A DNA stretch of 64,000 nt from Epiperipatus broadwayi (lineage: Eukaryota; Onychophora; Udeonychophora; Euonychophora; Peripatidae). The stretch spans positions 250,001 to 314,000 of the forward strand of contig JAQFVV010006633.1 of assembly GCA_028023455.1 (NCBI GenBank), read 5' to 3'. The notes under the pieces are model-generated. The model was given only the letters and a program-made list of their open reading frames with translations. It did not search any database and was not told the DNA's origin. Both the position numbers and the translations under genes were made by a program. Shown here piece after piece: positions 61,130 through 64,000 of the stretch (the first letter of the stretch is position 1; the number at the start of each line of letters is the position of its first letter).

Positions 61130-62855
61130 TATACCTAGCCCTTTACACATCGTCTCGTAAATTTTATAAAAACATTATTTATATAAAATCAATAAAATGT
61201 TTAATGTTTATAATGACGACTCGATCAGAACTTTGTACCTCCCTCTTACACAAAATCCTATCACGGGGCTGTCGGTACCTCGGGTAGAGTAATCAATATC
61301 ATTTGCAAACATTTGCCAATAACATTAATACTCATTTACTAGATTACATATTAGCCAATCAAACCTTTTATTTATTTAAAGGAAAAAATCCAATGGGCGC
61401 CAGCCGACCTTTGTCGACAAGTCTGCTTGACCAATACAATCTAGTACCCACTCCCGCTAGCTCAGCTACATCAATTAAATATAATCCGCCTACCTAAAAA
61501 AATCAATTTATGAATCTTTCTCTGCGCTAAATTTCTCGCTTTCTCTTTTTCTTTTATTTAATTATTTAATTTAAATCTAATTTAAATAATCACTAACCCA
61601 TGAAGTCTCCATTTACGCTATTACACTTCGTTTGGTCTTATAATATAATTAATTACACTTTCGTTCAAGTTCAGATAATATTTAATACAATCAAAATTTC
61701 ATATTATAAATACATAAAAAAAATAATTATACACACAGTCACAATAAAATCTCTGGGTAATGGAGCTAAAGACAACTAATAATTATTGTTCGTACCATAA
61801 AGTTCAGAGTTTATTATTCCATTTATTATTACGGCTTTTAATTAGTGAATTAGAAATTGAAATAAACATTACCTAGCTTTCTCCCTTATGCACGGTTCCG
61901 AGCGTTGCTTCTGATAGTATTTCATTCGGTCAGTTAGCGCTAACTCTTTGCAATCCTTTTCCCGACGTCGTTGGGATCCTGTGGGCTCCACGTGGACACT
62001 CCGTCTCCTCCTTGTTTTACGCGACCATGATCGACATTTGAACTGTTGGCTGTTGGTATTGCGGGAAGGATTCGGCCGGCTGTTCACACAATGGGTTTAA
62101 CAGTGCAGCATTATGTTTAGCTTGAGATGTATATTAATATTCAATGCTCTCGATCTATAAAAATAATTTTAATTAATAATACAATAGAAAATTCGCCCTT
62201 TTATATTTTACGGTCCTTATCTTGCGGATTCAATCTACAATACGTAACTAATCCTCTGGTGTTTCAGTTACAGTCCATGCTGACTTTCTGGTGTTTGCAT
62301 TGGTCATTTAATTTCTTTGTACTCTGCTAGAGTTATTTCAATTTCTTTATTTCAATTTCTTTGTTAGAGTTATTTCAATTTCTTTGTTAAAGTTATTTTC
62401 AATTTCTTTGTTAGAGTTATTTCAATTTCTTTGTTAAAGTTATTTTCACTAACTAGCCGTTTAATGGAAATTTCTTATGTTCGTCATTAGCTCCCATTGT
62501 TCACTACATTCCTTTGATTACATATATTTTTCCCTTTTTTTTTTTTTATAATTATAAGACAAAACGAATTCCACCTTGTTTTTTTTTTTTTCTTAAAGCA
62601 ATCTTAAATCAAATTTTAGTTCTTTAGGTTTTATTTAAATACGATTCAAAATTATATCTTATAAAACTGTCTAATTTATGCTTTTAACGATAAACCTGTC
62701 TATGAAAAAAAAAAATCCTTTTATTCTTATTTTACCCTACAAGACCTTTTATTTTTATTAAATATTTACACAAATCGTTTATCAATTTATATTTTTTTTC
62801 AAAATTATGTGTAACTCCGTAGAAAGCACACTCCTTCCTGATGTATCTCGGTACA
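61130..62855 (-). repeat. 5' LTR (1726 bp)
   Basis: A near-identical direct repeat of 57687-59438, with the same termini, TATA box (62206-62198) and tandem array (62328-62447, one unit fewer). Differences from the other copy are mainly C/T and G/A transitions, several at CpG sites. Confidence 0.95.
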
Positions 62856-62859
62856 GTAG

Positions 62860-64000
62860 TATAACTACATCTAATATCAACTGATTTTTAAATAATAAAA
62901 TATGAGTTATAAAATAGCTCACGCAAATTATTGATTTTTAAATAAATTACACATCTTAAATAATTCGTTAAAATAGATCTTACTAATAATGCAAAATGTT
63001 TTGGAAAGCGAATGCAAACCTACATTTTAAATAGCTTGCGTAAAATATACTTTTTCAGATAACTGGCAAAATACATATTTTAAATCATTTACGCAAATAT
63101 AATTCTTAATTAATCTGGGCACAATCTTGAGTTTTAAATAATATTAACTAACTTTAGTAATCATTTTCATTTTATATAACTTTAGAAAAGATGCGTTTTA
63201 AATAATAGATGCTAAATATACCTTTTAAAATAAGTTTATCAAAAGATTTTAAATAACTTGTTCGGGTATTATAAATATCGATTCACTCTATCACATATAA
63301 TTCAGAAAAGAGTCTTGACTATATTCTTTATATCGCAATACTCTGATATGATAAAAAAGATTACTCACTCCCCTCCCCCCCGATAATTTATTAACACACC
63401 AGACTCCGTTCTGATAAAAACACAGCATAAATCAATTAACATGAACTTAAAACTATAGATAGATGACATAAGAATAAATTGCATAAACAATCAATAAGAT
63501 TTATAATTTAGAAATGAATTTCTTGTATGGTTTTATATAAACTAGATGTTTAGAATTATTTAAAATTATTAATGATCAACGACTACTTAAAATTAATAAT
63601 GATCAAGCAAGCATTTGTGAGTGTTCTAAGATTTAAACAAATTTAAGATAAACATTTTAAGATAAACATTTTAATTGAACATTTAGAAAATCTAATTGAT
63701 TATATGATTTAGTTAGCTAGCTTTCATTTAGAATACGTTTTAGTTATGAGATTTAATATTTCAGAAAGGATTTACCGGCAAAGTCTCTTTTAAGGCATTG
63801 TTTCCACGTGCTTCTCACTATATTCAGTCAGGCTGGGCTTCTCTTAGGTTTTAGTCTGGATGTAGCTTCGCGAATTTATCTCTGTGGCAGCTTTCCCCAT
63901 TTCTCTGGTCAGGCACTCTCCGGTCTCTCGGGTACATCTTTCTTACAGTGATGGGCATGGTGGAGGTTGTCTGTCATCAGTAGCCGCTCATGGGAGAGCA
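62860..64000. other. Right flank of the nested element
   Basis: AT-rich repeat-like sequence with recurring TTTTAAATAA words up to about 63260, then a less AT-rich block from 63770 to the window end (GTTTCCACGTGC.., CTCTCCGGTCTC..). It may continue the LTR-like sequence seen before 57682. No gene recognised. Confidence 0.35.

Larger units (their letters stand above)
57687..62855 (-). mobile_element. Complete gag-only LTR retrotransposon (TR-GAG-like)
   Basis: On the minus strand the order is 5' LTR (62855-61130), primer binding site (61127-61110), gag (60801-59635), polypurine tract (59458-59439), 3' LTR (59438-57687). The 4-bp duplication GTAG flanks it (57683-57686 and 62856-62859). The LTRs begin TGTACC and end GGTATA. 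They differ by roughly twenty substitutions, mostly transitions, and a few indels in about 1.73 kb, so the insertion is recent. The 1.69-kb interior has no room for protease, reverse transcriptase, RNase H or integrase. It must depend on another element's enzymes. Confidence 0.9.

Noticed and set aside
60101-61160. Several plus-strand ORFs opposite gag
   Set aside because: Shadow frames of the minus-strand gag coding sequence and its leader.
61869-62087. 72-codon basic ORF within the LTR (minus)
   Set aside because: Starts at GTG, not ATG, and lies in U3/R; treated as chance.

Overview
The window looks like AT-rich nuclear DNA of an invertebrate animal (I judge GC at below 30% by eye; not counted). 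It holds spliced exons, tRNA-derived SINEs, APE-type LINEs, LTR retrotransposons, pogo/Tigger-like DNA transposon remnants, foldback elements and long AT and AAT microsatellites. I see no bacterial, plasmid or phage feature. I cannot name the species or phylum.

Host-gene content is low. The only host-like coding signal is a minus-strand gene tail made of three exons (21073-21228, 14390-14449, 10374-10504). Their splice sites and reading phases fit, and they end in a stop codon followed by an AATAAA signal. The product is a charged coiled-coil protein C-terminus that I do not recognise. Upstream exons were not found.

Layout: 1-8.4 kb is mostly featureless AT-rich DNA, with a small promoter-like island (3.6-3.85 kb) and a foldback element (4.05-4.5 kb). 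8.4-9.8 kb holds a 5'-truncated L1/Tx1-type LINE with target-site duplications and a SINE. 10.3-21.2 kb is the split gene; its introns contain a SINE, a TIR element (15.9-16.7 kb), a pogo/Tigger-like element (18.3-19.4 kb), another SINE and a MITE. 22.1-25.0 kb is a decayed RTE-type LINE. 25.3-29.3 kb holds partial copies of a hammerhead-ribozyme repeat and a TATA-containing, LTR-like block. 34.3-42.8 kb is bounded by long inverted repeats that abut (AT)n tracts and contains an unrecognised 345-aa ORF. 43.9-49.1 kb is a decayed Gypsy-type integrase region with a SINE inserted in it, then a polypurine tract and LTR start, interrupted by a second RTE copy. 53.3-54.4 kb is a tandem and inverted array of the hammerhead repeat. 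54.5-55.5 kb is a second pogo/Tigger copy. 57.69-62.86 kb is a structurally complete LTR retrotransposon whose only gene is gag; it is nested in another LTR-like sequence.

The most interesting signals are: (1) a repeat of about 467 bp with type I hammerhead ribozyme motifs at unit boundaries and a tRNA-like B box, resembling animal retrozymes or Sma-type SINEs; (2) a young gag-only LTR element that would need an enzyme supply in trans; (3) the 8.5-kb inverted-repeat structure with a gag-like or unknown ORF.
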